Source: an uncultured Alphaproteobacteria bacterium (GTDB lineage: Bacteria > Pseudomonadota > Alphaproteobacteria > Methylaequorales > Methylaequoraceae). Taken from it: a DNA stretch of 56,302 bases. The stretch is taken from NCBI GenBank assembly GCA_902540805.1, contig CACBON010000009.1, positions 1 to 56,302 of the forward strand, in the 5' to 3' direction. Shown piece by piece: positions 42,966-51,921 of this stretch. The notes under the pieces are model-generated. The model was not told the DNA's origin and made no database searches. It worked only from the letters and a program-made list of their open reading frames with translations. Every line of letters starts with the position of its first letter. Position 1 is the first letter of the stretch. The position numbers and the translations under genes were made by a program.

Positions 42966-45065
42966 ATGCTTCTTGAATTTTCAATCATCTTATTCTGCTC
43001 TTTACTATCGATCGGCTTTGGCGCCTTTACAACTAAGAACATTTTAAATGAACCTCAAGGCAGCGAGAGAATGAAAGAGATTGCCTCCGCAATTCAAGAG
43101 GGTGCTCAGGCATATCTTAATAGGCAATATATCACAATTTCAATTGTTGGTATTTTGATAGCTCTTTTACTTTATTTTCTTATACATAATCCTTACGTAG
43201 CAATAGGGTTTGTGATTGGGGCTTTTTTGTCTGGACTAGCTGGTTACGTTGGAATGTTTGTTTCTGTAAGAGCAAATGTCAGAACAACACAAGCAGCTAC
43301 TCAAAGTCTTGACAAAGCTCTTGATATTTCATTTAAATCAGGAGCAATTACAGGATTTTTAGTTGTTGGGTTTGGTCTCTTGGGGCTGGTTGGTTATTAT
43401 TGGTTTTTATACTTGAAACTCGGGGAATCACAAGGTAGAGAAATTGTTGAAGCGATGATAGCATTAAGCTTTGGGGCATCTTTGATCTCGATTTTTGCAA
43501 GACTTGGCGGAGGAATTTTTACTAAAGGGGCAGATGTTGGAGCAGATTTAGTAGGAAAAATAGAGGCTGGCATTCCAGAGGACGATCCAAGAAATCCAGC
43601 TGTTATTGCAGATAATGTAGGAGATAACGTTGGAGATTGTGCTGGTATGGCGGCTGATCTTTTCGAAACATATGCAGTTACAATTGTTGGCACAATGGTT
43701 TTAGGGCTCATACTATTTGACTTCGGAGATCAACAAAGATTCATGATGTTCCCTTTATTAATTGCTGGTGTATGTATTGTTTCGTCATTAATCGGAGCTT
43801 ATTATGTAAAATTAAATGATGGCTCTCAAAATATAATGGGTGCTCTCTACAAGGGTTTGATAATTACTGCAGGTGTTTCGATTATTTTAATTTACATTGT
43901 TACTGATTTCTTTATAGGTGCGGATAAATTAATAATAAATAGTGATCTTTTTATTGAATCATTCTTAGGTATAGATTTATTTTATTGTGCTTTAATTGGA
44001 TTAGCTGTTACAGGCCTTATAGTTTGGATTACAGAATATTATACCAGTACAGAATTTGGGCCTGTTAAATCAGTGGCTCGATCTTCTCAATCTGGTCATG
44101 CTACCAATATAATTCAGGGTTTAGCTATTTCAATGCAAGCTACTGCTCTCCCCACATTTGTAATTATTTTAGGAATTGTTTTATCTTATAAGTTTGCCGG
44201 ACTTTACGGAATTTCTATTGCAGCCACTACAATGTTAGCTTTGGCTGGCATGATTGTCGCGCTTGATGCATATGGTCCTGTCACCGATAACGCGGGGGGA
44301 ATTGCTGAAATGTCAAATCTTCCAGAAGATGTAAGGAAAACAACAGATGCTCTTGATGCTGTTGGAAACACAACGAAAGCAGTAACGAAGGGTTATGCAA
44401 TTGGTTCAGCAGGACTCGCTTCTCTAGTGTTGTTTGGAGCATACACGCAAGATTTGAAATATTATTTTCCAAACTTAGATATCAAATTTGCATTGGATGA
44501 TCCTTATGTTGTTGTAGGTCTTTTAATAGGTGGAATGTTACCTTATCTTTTTGGTTCTATGGGTATGACTGCTGTGGGTAAAACAGCAGAAAAGATAGTT
44601 AACGAGGTAAGAAGACAATTTTCAGAAAACAAAGGAATTATGACAGGTAAATCTAAACCAGAATACGGAAAAGCAGTTGATATCTTAACCAAAGAAGCAA
44701 TTTATGCGATGATACTTCCTTCAATGCTCCCTGTTTTGGCCCCGTTTGTGACCTATTATTTAATTTACATTATTTCAGGTGAATCTTCCGCTGCATTTAC
44801 AACAGTCGGGGCAATGCTACTTGGTACAATAGTCACAGGTTTATTTGTTGCCATTTCTATGACTTCAGGAGGTGGTGCTTGGGATAATGCAAAAAAATAC
44901 ATAGAGGACGGAAATTTTGGTGGAAAAAACTCAGATGCTCACAAAGCTGCAGTTACTGGCGACACAGTAGGAGATCCTTACAAAGATACTGCGGGTCCAG
45001 CTATTAACCCAATGATAAAGATTATTAATATTGTTTCAATTCTTCTGTTATCAATGTTGTCATAG
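42966..45065 (+). CDS. hppA: Proton-pumping membrane pyrophosphatase, K+-independent type
   Basis: A 699-residue inner-membrane enzyme that couples pyrophosphate hydrolysis to ion export, with about sixteen helices. The catalytic stretch runs from [15 protein letters not shown] through [19 protein letters not shown] (about 194-225); the second is in [18 protein letters not shown] near the end. [19 protein letters not shown] carries Lys where potassium-dependent enzymes have Ala, so it is of the K+-independent proton type. It may conserve energy from pyrophosphate released in biosynthesis, matching the pyrophosphate-dependent PFK at 54-55 kb. Confidence 0.95.
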   Translation: MLLEFSIILFCSLLSIGFGAFTTKNILNEPQGSERMKEIASAIQEGAQAYLNRQYITISIVGILIALLLYFLIHNPYVAIGFVIGAFLSGLAGYVGMFVSVRANVRTTQAATQSLDKALDISFKSGAITGFLVVGFGLLGLVGYYWFLYLKLGESQGREIVEAMIALSFGASLISIFARLGGGIFTKGADVGADLVGKIEAGIPEDDPRNPAVIADNVGDNVGDCAGMAADLFETYAVTIVGTMVLGLILFDFGDQQRFMMFPLLIAGVCIVSSLIGAYYVKLNDGSQNIMGALYKGLIITAGVSIILIYIVTDFFIGADKLIINSDLFIESFLGIDLFYCALIGLAVTGLIVWITEYYTSTEFGPVKSVARSSQSGHATNIIQGLAISMQATALPTFVIILGIVLSYKFAGLYGISIAATTMLALAGMIVALDAYGPVTDNAGGIAEMSNLPEDVRKTTDALDAVGNTTKAVTKGYAIGSAGLASLVLFGAYTQDLKYYFPNLDIKFALDDPYVVVGLLIGGMLPYLFGSMGMTAVGKTAEKIVNEVRRQFSENKGIMTGKSKPEYGKAVDILTKEAIYAMILPSMLPVLAPFVTYYLIYIISGESSAAFTTVGAMLLGTIVTGLFVAISMTSGGGAWDNAKKYIEDGNFGGKNSDAHKAAVTGDTVGDPYKDTAGPAINPMIKIINIVSILLLSMLS

Positions 45066-45069
45066 TTCA

Positions 45070-45531
45070 TTAATCATCAGCTTTACCACTTCCTAAAATA
45101 GGCCCACCCCTTTTCATACCTGGAACCCCAAAATTACCTAAAATCTGTTGGAAAAAAGATTGTTTTGCACCATCAGTTTTTGTTTTAAGTGAAGACATTG
45201 CTACATCTGTAGATAATGACTTATCATAAAAATAGATATTTTTAAGTTTATCAGTTTTACTGAATTTTAATTCTAATATATACTGCTCCTTAACATTAGA
45301 TTTAAGGAATGCAATTTTTGATTTTAAACTTCCAACGTAATAATAAGCGTTATCACCCAAACTACCCTTAAATGACGGTTCGCCTAATATTTTTGCGACA
45401 GAGTTTTTGTCGTCTTGTCCAATTTTTAGAAGGGAAATTGTATCTGCGTCTGGTAAATTACCGTTTATAATTTTTTTTGAAATACAAGATGACAAAGTTA
45501 TAGAAAAGAGTAAATAAATAAGATATTTCAT
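45070..45531 (-). CDS. bamE: Outer-membrane assembly lipoprotein BamE (SmpA/OmlA)
   Basis: A 153-residue lipoprotein of the BAM complex. The signal (1-15) ends in lipobox LSSC with Cys16. The SmpA/OmlA domain begins LLKIGQDDKNSVAKILGEPSF (about 35-55) and continues YYYVGSLKS and FSKTDKLKNIYFYD. The C-terminus is Gly/Lys-rich. It converges on hppA 4 bases away and starts one base from the divergent bc1 chaperone gene. Confidence 0.88.
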   Translation of the reverse strand: MKYLIYLLFSITLSSCISKKIINGNLPDADTISLLKIGQDDKNSVAKILGEPSFKGSLGDNAYYYVGSLKSKIAFLKSNVKEQYILELKFSKTDKLKNIYFYDKSLSTDVAMSSLKTKTDGAKQSFFQQILGNFGVPGMKRGGPILGSGKADD

Positions 45532-45532
45532 A

Positions 45533-46036
45533 ATGTTTATTTTTAATAAAAAAAAAAAAGATTTGGATAATATTTACTACAAAATAGTCGAGGAATCAAA
45601 AGTTTCTTATTATTCGTTAAATTCCGGTCCTAATTATACTGATCATTTTCGAGAATTTTTTCAGCTGAATTTAATTCTAATCTTGTGGTACATGAAAACA
45701 AAAAATATGGACGAAAAATATCTAGAATATTTAATAAGCATTTTTATTAAGGATCTTGAAGGAATGGTTGTAGAGCTTGGGGGCTCAGAAACAAGTTTGA
45801 GAAAAAAAATAAGAAAATTTGTAGAAAATTTCTATGGTAGATTATACACATTTAGCGAAATATTTGATAATTTTGAAATAGCAGGAAAAAAAAAAATAAA
45901 AAAAGTAATCAATAAAAATTTAAAAAGTGCTTTACCTTCGAAATTAGTGATTGAACACTTAAGCCTGAATTTAATTTATTTAAAAAAACTTGACCAAAAA
46001 GACTTCTGGAGAGCGAATTTATTCGTAAATAAATAA
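45533..46036 (+). CDS. Ubiquinol-cytochrome c chaperone family protein (CBP3 type)
   Basis: A 167-residue helical protein matching the ubiquinol-cytochrome c chaperone family, related to mitochondrial CBP3/UQCC1, thought to help assemble cytochrome bc1. NIYYKIVEESKVSYYSL, a TDHFREFFQLNLILILWYMK stretch, LEGMVVELGGSETSLRKKIRKF and FYGRLYTFSE fit the pattern. A 12-A run follows the seventh codon region (45548-45559). Its ATG is one base away from the bamE ATG on the other strand. This pair is a standard alphaproteobacterial neighbourhood. Confidence 0.8.
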   Translation: MFIFNKKKKDLDNIYYKIVEESKVSYYSLNSGPNYTDHFREFFQLNLILILWYMKTKNMDEKYLEYLISIFIKDLEGMVVELGGSETSLRKKIRKFVENFYGRLYTFSEIFDNFEIAGKKKIKKVINKNLKSALPSKLVIEHLSLNLIYLKKLDQKDFWRANLFVNK

Positions 46037-46111
46037 AGTATTTAAAAAATATATTGTTATTTTTTTAAATTTATGTACTAGTCAAGATTACTATTTTAAG
46101 GAAAAAATAAA

Positions 46112-46324
46112 GTGGCAGTTCCAAAAAGAAAAACAACACCAACCAGAAGAGGTAATCGTAGGTCTCATCATTCACAGTTTGCAGTTAATTCAACTGAATG
46201 TCCTAACTGTGGTGAATTCAAACTTCCTCATCATATTTGTAATTCTTGCGGCTATTATAATAAAAAAGAAATCATTGATAAGACAGAGTCAAGCGAGGAT
46301 TCTGATTTAGATACCGAAAAGTAG
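46112..46324 (+). CDS. rpmF: 50S ribosomal protein L32
   Basis: A 70-residue ribosomal protein. MAVPKRKTTPTRRGNRRSHH is canonical. It keeps the zinc-ribbon cysteines (CPNCGEFKLPHHICNSC, about 30-46), so it is the zinc form. The tail is acidic and Ser/Asp/Glu-rich. Start GTG 46112, with AAGGAA upstream. It precedes plsX-fabH, the ancestral rpmF-plsX-fabH order. Confidence 0.95.
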   Translation: MAVPKRKTTPTRRGNRRSHHSQFAVNSTECPNCGEFKLPHHICNSCGYYNKKEIIDKTESSEDSDLDTEK

Positions 46325-46338
46325 AACAAGGGTTTATT

Positions 46339-47343
46339 TTGAAAAAAATAGTATTGGCCATCGATGTTATGGGAGGAGATCACGGTCCAAAGGCAACTGT
46401 AGAAGGCGTTAAGATGGCATCCAGAATTCATCCACACGTTAAATTTAAATTGTTTGGGGATCAAAATATATCAGAACCAGAGTTAAAAAAATCTGGTCTT
46501 ATAAATGCCGAATTTTTTCATACTGAAGAAAGTATAAAGTCAGATGATGAACCAGTGACTGCATTAAGAAAGCTAAAAAAGTCAAGCATGAGACTTGGTA
46601 TCAATAATTTGTCGAATAGTGAATCCCACGGTTTTGTATCAGCTGGAAATACCGGAGCTCTAATGGCAATATCAAAGTTTGTATTAAAGACATTGAATGG
46701 AATCAACCGACCCGCAATAGCAGGTTTGATGCCTACTATGAAAGGTCAAACGGTGATATTGGACTTGGGTGCAAACGTTGATTGTTCAAATGATAATTTA
46801 GTACAGTTTGCATTAATGGGTGACATATTTTCGCAAGCAGTGCTTGGAATACAGAAACCTAAAATAGGCTTATTAAATGTGGGTTCTGAACTTATAAAAG
46901 GTAATGAAATGGTTAAACAAACTCATTCAGATCTGACAAAAATAGATAAAAAAATTAATTTTCATGGTTTTGTTGAGGGTAATGATATTAATAAAGGTAT
47001 TGTTGACGTTGTAGTTACTGACGGATTTTCTGGAAATATAGCTTTAAAAACTGCTGAAGGTGTAGCTGAACTCATTTTCACATTCTTAAAAAATTCATAC
47101 AAAAGCTCATTTATCTCAAGGATTGGATACCTTCTTTCAAAACCAGCTTTAAACAGATTCAAAACTAGAATTGATCCACGCAAATATAATGGTGCTGTAT
47201 TATTGGGCCTAAATGGAATAGTAGTTAAGAGTCATGGTGGAACAGATGCTTTTGGTTTTTGTAACGCTATAGGAGTTGCAGTCTCTCTGATTGAAAATTC
47301 GTATATTAATCAAATTGAAAAAAAGTTAGAATTATATAAATAA
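46339..47343 (+). CDS. plsX: Acyl-ACP:phosphate acyltransferase PlsX
   Basis: A 334-residue enzyme forming acyl-phosphate for phospholipid synthesis. IVLAIDVMGGDHGPKATVEGV opens the fold, followed by SAGNTGALMAI, VILDLGANVDCSNDNLVQFA, VVTDGFSGNIALKTAEGVAE and GAVLLGLNGIVVKSHGGTDA. The start is TTG 46339. It runs straight into fabH without a gap. Confidence 0.95.
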   Translation: MKKIVLAIDVMGGDHGPKATVEGVKMASRIHPHVKFKLFGDQNISEPELKKSGLINAEFFHTEESIKSDDEPVTALRKLKKSSMRLGINNLSNSESHGFVSAGNTGALMAISKFVLKTLNGINRPAIAGLMPTMKGQTVILDLGANVDCSNDNLVQFALMGDIFSQAVLGIQKPKIGLLNVGSELIKGNEMVKQTHSDLTKIDKKINFHGFVEGNDINKGIVDVVVTDGFSGNIALKTAEGVAELIFTFLKNSYKSSFISRIGYLLSKPALNRFKTRIDPRKYNGAVLLGLNGIVVKSHGGTDAFGFCNAIGVAVSLIENSYINQIEKKLELYK

Positions 47344-48303
47344 ATGCTAATTCGTTCAAAAATTTTAGGTCATGGTTATTTTTTACCTTCAAAAGTTTTG
47401 AAAAATACAGACCTTTTGGAATTTGTAGATACTTCAGATGAATGGATTTTCACCAGGACTGGGATAAAACAAAGGCATGTAGTTTTAAAAGACGAATTGA
47501 CCTCAGACCTTGCTGTAATGGCATCAAAAAAAGCTTTAAAATCTGCTAATCTTAAAAGCAACGACATTGATTGTGTTATTCTTGCGACTACTACACCTGA
47601 TGAAACATTTCCATCTACTGCTACAAAAGTTCAGACACAATTAGGTATGAAAAATATTCCTGCATTTGATGTTCAGGCAGTTTGTTCAGGTTTTATCTAT
47701 TCGCTTGAAATTGCCGATTCACTTATAAAATGTAATAAAGCAAAAAAAATTCTTATTATTGGAGCTGAAACATTATCAAAAATTGTTGATTGGAGTGATA
47801 GAAGAACTTGCGTGCTATTTGGAGATGGGGCTGGAGCAATAATATTAGGACAATCTGATGGTGAATCTGGAGTGCTCTCTACAAAACTTTTCTCAGACGG
47901 TTCATGGCATGACAGTCTATTTAGTGATGGGGGACCTTCTAAGAATCAAAAGGTTGGAAAAATTCGAATGAACGGTCAAGACGTCTTCAAGCAAGCAGTT
48001 AACAAATTATCTGAAGCAACGCTAGAAGCGCTGGATGAATGCAACTTAAATATTGACGACATAAATTGGTTTATACCTCACCAAGCAAATCAAAGAATAA
48101 TTTTAAGTACTGCAAAAAAACTCGGTATTAATGAACAAAAAACGATAAGTACAGTGAAACTTCATGCCAATACGTCCGCAGCTTCAATACCTTTGGCTTT
48201 GTCGAGTTCGATTGAAAATAATACAATAAAGAATAATGATGTCCTAGCCTTATGTGCAATTGGAGGGGGATTGACATGGGGTAGTTGTATTTTGAGGTTA
48301 TGA
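47344..48303 (+). CDS. fabH: 3-oxoacyl-ACP synthase III
   Basis: A 319-residue condensing enzyme that starts fatty-acid synthesis. Cys114 lies in QAVCSGFIYS, the His in PHQANQRI and the Asn in HANTSAASIPLAL, a complete Cys-His-Asn triad. IGGGLTWGSCILRL is the family C-terminus. It is adjacent to plsX; ihfA follows after 16 bases. Confidence 0.96.
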   Translation: MLIRSKILGHGYFLPSKVLKNTDLLEFVDTSDEWIFTRTGIKQRHVVLKDELTSDLAVMASKKALKSANLKSNDIDCVILATTTPDETFPSTATKVQTQLGMKNIPAFDVQAVCSGFIYSLEIADSLIKCNKAKKILIIGAETLSKIVDWSDRRTCVLFGDGAGAIILGQSDGESGVLSTKLFSDGSWHDSLFSDGGPSKNQKVGKIRMNGQDVFKQAVNKLSEATLEALDECNLNIDDINWFIPHQANQRIILSTAKKLGINEQKTISTVKLHANTSAASIPLALSSSIENNTIKNNDVLALCAIGGGLTWGSCILRL

Positions 48304-48319
48304 TATATATAATCTGTTA

Positions 48320-48634
48320 ATGTCCAAAAAAGTTCTGACAAAAGAAAAAGTTGTTAGTCATTTAAATGAAAATATTGGGTTATCAAAAAGAGAGTGTAAA
48401 TTTTTTTTTGAGTCCTTCGTAAATATTATTTCGTCACAATTAATTAAACATAAAGATGTAAAAATAGTTAATTTTGGAATTTTCAAAATTAAAAATAAAA
48501 AAGCTAGAATTGGAAGAAATCCAAAAACAAAAGAAGAAGTAATTATCTCTCAAAGAAATGTCATAAGGTTTAAACCTTCAAACTTTCTTATAAACTTAAT
48601 AAATACAAGTTCAGGAAAAAATGACACAAAATAA
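48320..48634 (+). CDS. ihfA: Integration host factor alpha subunit
   Basis: A 104-residue DNA-bending protein of the HU/IHF family. KEKVVSHLNENIGLSKREC forms the dimer body, VKIVNFGIFKIKNKKARIGRNPKTKEEV the beta-arm with the RNPKT core. Position after plsX-fabH and before a MerR gene identifies it as ihfA rather than HU. It overlaps the MerR gene by 14 bases. Confidence 0.9.
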   Translation: MSKKVLTKEKVVSHLNENIGLSKRECKFFFESFVNIISSQLIKHKDVKIVNFGIFKIKNKKARIGRNPKTKEEVIISQRNVIRFKPSNFLINLINTSSGKNDTK

Positions 48635-48950
48635 CGTTCTAAAAAAAATTGGACTTATATCTAAGGAACTGAACCTACCAATTCATGTTATACGTTTCTG
48701 GGAAAAGAAAATTAACATTTTAAAACCAATTAGGAAACCCGGTGGAACAAGATATTACTCTAGTGCTCAGATGCAGATATTAAAAGAAGTCAAATTCCTT
48801 TTACAAAAGAAAAAATATTCAATTGAAGGAGTAAATCTTTATTTTAAAGAAAAGAATCAATTAAATGTTCAATCTAAAAAAAAAATTATAATTGCCGAAA
48901 TTGAGGATCTGATTTTTGAGATTAGAAATACTATATCAAACGGGGCGTAG
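48621..48950 (+). CDS. MerR-family transcriptional regulator
   Basis: A 109-residue regulator with a winged-helix DNA-binding domain: IGLISKELNLPIHVIRFWEKK (about 11-31) and PGGTRYYSSAQMQILKEVKFLL (about 40-61). A short C-terminal helix replaces the effector domain. It is the MerR-like gene regularly linked to ihfA in alphaproteobacteria. Its last codons and TAG stop lie inside the tRNA-Pro gene (overlap 48941-48950). Confidence 0.88.
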   Translation: MTQNNVLKKIGLISKELNLPIHVIRFWEKKINILKPIRKPGGTRYYSSAQMQILKEVKFLLQKKKYSIEGVNLYFKEKNQLNVQSKKKIIIAEIEDLIFEIRNTISNGA

Positions 48951-49019
48951 CGCAGTCTGGTTTAGCGCGTCCGTCTGGGGGGCGGGAGGTCGCTGGTTCA
49001 AATCCAGTCGCCCCGACCA
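48941..49019 (+). tRNA. tRNA-Pro (anticodon GGG)
   Basis: Acceptor arms CGGGGCG (48941-48947) and CGCCCCG pair over seven bases, followed by discriminator A and an encoded CCA end (49017-49019). D-stem GCGC/GCGC, anticodon loop CTGGGGG with anticodon GGG, and T-arm CTGGTTCAAATCCAG are complete. The anticodon stem includes two G-U type pairs. It reads CCC/CCU proline codons. The gene overlaps the end of the MerR gene. Confidence 0.95.
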
Positions 49020-49025
49020 TTAAAT

Positions 49026-49346
49026 ATGAGTTCAAGTATAAATCTTTTTTACACAACGTGTGGATCAGCTAAGCAATCCAAAGAGCTTGCTAAAGCAATG
49101 CTTAACAACAAGATGGTTGTATGTGTAAACGTTATTAAAAATATTGAAAGTTATTACAAAGATAGTGGATCCATAAAAAAATCTAACGAATCCATACTCA
49201 TAATCAAAACATTTCTATCCAAAAATAAAGTTGAGAATTTAATTAAAAAAAATCATCCATATGAAATACCTTTTGTGATTCAGTTGGAGACAAAAAAAGT
49301 GAACAGAAAATATCTTTCATGGGCTATGCATGCAGATAAAAGTTAG
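49026..49346 (+). CDS. cutA: CutA divalent-cation tolerance family protein
   Basis: A 106-residue trimeric PII-like protein. TCGSAKQSKELAKAMLNNKMVVCVNVIKNIESYYKD, then ESILIIKTF, and HPYEIPFVIQL are the family pattern. Role in metal tolerance is traditional; its function here is unknown. It starts 6 bases after the tRNA gene. Confidence 0.85.
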   Translation: MSSSINLFYTTCGSAKQSKELAKAMLNNKMVVCVNVIKNIESYYKDSGSIKKSNESILIIKTFLSKNKVENLIKKNHPYEIPFVIQLETKKVNRKYLSWAMHADKS

Positions 49347-49354
49347 TTTTGCTA

Positions 49355-49382
49355 TTGACACCAATTAATTTTAAGCTATTTT
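49355..49382 (+). promoter_or_regulatory. Candidate promoter for rplM-rpsI
   Basis: TTGACA (49355-49360), a 16-base spacer and TATTTT (49377-49382) end only 9 bases before ATG 49392. Transcription from it would leave a leader of about three bases, and there is no ribosome-binding site, so translation would be nearly leaderless. Confidence 0.45.
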
Positions 49383-49391
49383 GCATATGGT

Positions 49392-49856
49392 ATGTTGACC
49401 TACAGTTTAAAAAAAAAAGATATAAAAAAAAAATGGTATCTTATAGATGCAGACGGCTTAGTTCTTGGAAGATTAGCTGCAAAAATAGCATCCATTTTAA
49501 GGGGGAAACATAAAACAATTTTTACCCCACATCTGGATTGTGGTGATAACGTCATTGTTATAAATGCAAGAAAAGTTACGATGACTGGTAACAAAGTTAA
49601 AGCCAAAAAGTATTACAAGCATACAGGCTATCCAGGTGGTCTTAAAGAGTTGTATTTTAAGGATATAATTAAAGGCACAAATCCTGAATCAATAATAAAA
49701 AAAGCTGTTGAAAGAATGATGACTTCAAACGCCTTAACAAAAAAACAACTTTCCAATTTAAGAATTTTTAAAGATGGACATCATAAGTTAGAAGCACAGA
49801 AACCAGAAATTTTGGATTTTGGTTCTCTTAATAGAAAAAATAGAGTGAATCCATGA
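49392..49856 (+). CDS. rplM: 50S ribosomal protein L13
   Basis: A 154-residue ribosomal protein. KKWYLIDADGLVLGRLAAKIASILRGKHK (about 14-42), TPHLDCGDNVIVINA and KAVERMM are canonical. The start is ATG 49392 or the next TTG; no ribosome site precedes either. It overlaps rpsI by 4 bases. Confidence 0.96.
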   Translation: MLTYSLKKKDIKKKWYLIDADGLVLGRLAAKIASILRGKHKTIFTPHLDCGDNVIVINARKVTMTGNKVKAKKYYKHTGYPGGLKELYFKDIIKGTNPESIIKKAVERMMTSNALTKKQLSNLRIFKDGHHKLEAQKPEILDFGSLNRKNRVNP

Positions 49857-50317
49857 ATGAAAAAGTTTTAAAAGAAAATAACATTGAAACTGAAGATAGT
49901 TCTTCACCCAGTGAACCAAAACTCGATAACTTAGGGAGAGCATACGCCACTGGACGAAGAAAAACTTCAGTATCTAGAGTCTGGGTTAAACATGGAAACA
50001 ACAAAATTTCAGTAAACGGAAAATCCAGCAAAGATTATTTCAAAAGAAAAATATACAGTACTATCCTTGAAGAACCACTTTTTAAAACTGATTATCTCGA
50101 TAAACTTGAAGTTTTTGCGACAGTTTCAGGTGGTGGTTTGTCTGGACAAGCTGGAGCTTTAAGACACGGTATTAGCAGAGCTCTTGTAAACTTCGACCCT
50201 TCTTTAAGAAAAAAATTAAAAAAAGCCGGATTTTTAACGCGTGATGCCCGAAAAGTTGAAAGAAAAAAATTTGGTAAACATAAAGCTAGAAGAAGCCCAC
50301 AATTTTCAAAAAGATAA
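49853..50317 (+). CDS. rpsI: 30S ribosomal protein S9
   Basis: A 154-residue ribosomal protein. After an acidic N-terminal extension (1-26), GRAYATGRRKTSVSRVWVKHG, GGGLSGQAGALRHGISRALV and the basic tail ending RRSPQFSKR are canonical. The terminal Lys-Arg contacts tRNA in the P site. It starts in ATGA overlap with rplM; argC follows 3 bases later. Confidence 0.96.
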   Translation: MNEKVLKENNIETEDSSSPSEPKLDNLGRAYATGRRKTSVSRVWVKHGNNKISVNGKSSKDYFKRKIYSTILEEPLFKTDYLDKLEVFATVSGGGLSGQAGALRHGISRALVNFDPSLRKKLKKAGFLTRDARKVERKKFGKHKARRSPQFSKR

Positions 50318-50320
50318 GAT

Positions 50321-51334
50321 ATGTCCTTAAATGTGTGTATCTTTGGTGTATCCGGTTATACTGGATCAAAACTTCTTTACTTTTTAGATAAACATAAGCG
50401 AACTAATTTACATGGTGTCTTTGGTAGTTCAACATTAGGAAAAAAATTAGGAGATTTATTTGAAAATCTAAACAAATACAATGAAATTAAAATTTCCAAT
50501 TATAAAGATTTTGATTTTAGCAAAACAGATTTAATTTTTAGTTGCCTGCCCAATGGTAAATTGCAGAAAGAAATAATAAAAAATCTTGACCCTAAAATCT
50601 CTATTATAGATTTATCTGGCGACTTTAGGCTTAACTCTAAAGCAAAATACGAAGAGTTTTATAATTTATCTCATAAATCGTATGCACTTAAAGAAAAATT
50701 TTGTTACGGTTTGTCTGAGGTTTATAGAAAAAAAATAAAGCAAAGTAAATTTATTTCCAATCCAGGATGTTACCCAACGTCTATTCTAATTCCACTTATT
50801 CCTTTGATTAATGAGAAAAAATTAAGTATCCAAAATATAATAATTGATTCAAAATCAGGTATAAGTGGAGCAGGTAAGCAACCAAGGGTCGAAAATCTTT
50901 TTTCTGAAATAAGTGGTAATTTTTTTTCCTACGGTATTGAAAGTCATAAACATTACCCAGAAATTGAACAGGAAGTTGGACTTATTAATAAAAAAGTATC
51001 CTTTACTTTTGTTCCCCATGTTTTGCCAATTATAACTGGAATACAGTCCACGATTTATTTAGAAAAAGAGTTTAACGAAAAAGATTACTACAAAACTTTA
51101 AAAAACTTCTACATCGACGAACCTTTTATAAAGATTTACTCAGGTAATAAAGTTCCTCAGGTCAAGGAAGTTCAAAACACAAATAATATTGCGATAAATT
51201 TGTTTTCAGATTATTCAAAAAAAAAAATAGTAATTGTAAGTTGTATTGATAATTTAGTAAAAGGAGCTGCTGGACAAGCCATACAAAACATGAATATCAT
51301 GTTTGATTTTGAGGAAACGGAGTCCTTAATCTAG
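50321..51334 (+). CDS. argC: N-acetyl-gamma-glutamyl-phosphate reductase
   Basis: A 337-residue NADPH-dependent enzyme of arginine synthesis. The dinucleotide site is VCIFGVSGYTGSKLL (about 5-19); nucleophile Cys150 is in SNPGCYPTS; SGISGAGKQPR and HKHYPEIEQE follow. C-terminus CIDNLVKGAAGQAIQNMNIM is typical. Its stop overlaps the GTG of the next gene. Confidence 0.95.
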   Translation: MSLNVCIFGVSGYTGSKLLYFLDKHKRTNLHGVFGSSTLGKKLGDLFENLNKYNEIKISNYKDFDFSKTDLIFSCLPNGKLQKEIIKNLDPKISIIDLSGDFRLNSKAKYEEFYNLSHKSYALKEKFCYGLSEVYRKKIKQSKFISNPGCYPTSILIPLIPLINEKKLSIQNIIIDSKSGISGAGKQPRVENLFSEISGNFFSYGIESHKHYPEIEQEVGLINKKVSFTFVPHVLPIITGIQSTIYLEKEFNEKDYYKTLKNFYIDEPFIKIYSGNKVPQVKEVQNTNNIAINLFSDYSKKKIVIVSCIDNLVKGAAGQAIQNMNIMFDFEETESLI

Positions 51335-51873
51335 TGAACAAAATTTTAAAATATAAAGATAAAATTCCAAAAATTAAAGATTCAGTCTTCCTAGCAGATG
51401 GTGTTATGATAATTGGTGACGTGCATATCGAAGATCAATCGAATATATGGTATAATTCAGTAATAAGAGCGGACGTTAATTATATCAGAATTGGAAAAAA
51501 ATGTAATATTCAAGACGGAACTGTAATTCATGTTTCATCTTATGGTTTTTCAGCAAAAGGAAGAAAAGGAAGTCCAACAATCATTTCTGATAATGTTACA
51601 ATCGGTCACAATGCCACTATTCATGCCTGCGAAATCGGTAAAAATTCACTTATAGGTATGGGTTCAGTAATTTTAGATCAATCAAAAATAGAAGATTTTG
51701 CATTTATTGCAGCAGGAGCTATCGTGCCACCAGGAACAAAAGTAAGAACTAGAGAGTTATGGGCTGGAAATCCTGCTCGATTTGTAAGAAAAATTTCAGA
51801 CATAGAAGAAAGATTGTTGATAAATACACCTGACGTATATTATAATCTTAGTCAAGAATTTTTAAAAAAGTAG
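51334..51873 (+). CDS. Gamma-class carbonic anhydrase-like protein
   Basis: A 179-residue left-handed beta-helix trimer-forming protein. Zinc-type histidines are in QDGTVIHVSS, TIGHNATIHACEIG; the closing AGNPARFVRKI is typical. Such proteins may hydrate CO2 or act as uncharacterised transferase-like scaffolds; activity cannot be read. Start GTG 51334 shares a base with argC's stop. Confidence 0.88.
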   Translation: MNKILKYKDKIPKIKDSVFLADGVMIIGDVHIEDQSNIWYNSVIRADVNYIRIGKKCNIQDGTVIHVSSYGFSAKGRKGSPTIISDNVTIGHNATIHACEIGKNSLIGMGSVILDQSKIEDFAFIAAGAIVPPGTKVRTRELWAGNPARFVRKISDIEERLLINTPDVYYNLSQEFLKK

Positions 51874-51921
51874 TTTCAGATTTCTTTTTTTTAACTATAC
51901 TTCTTAAAGAAGGAAGTTAAT

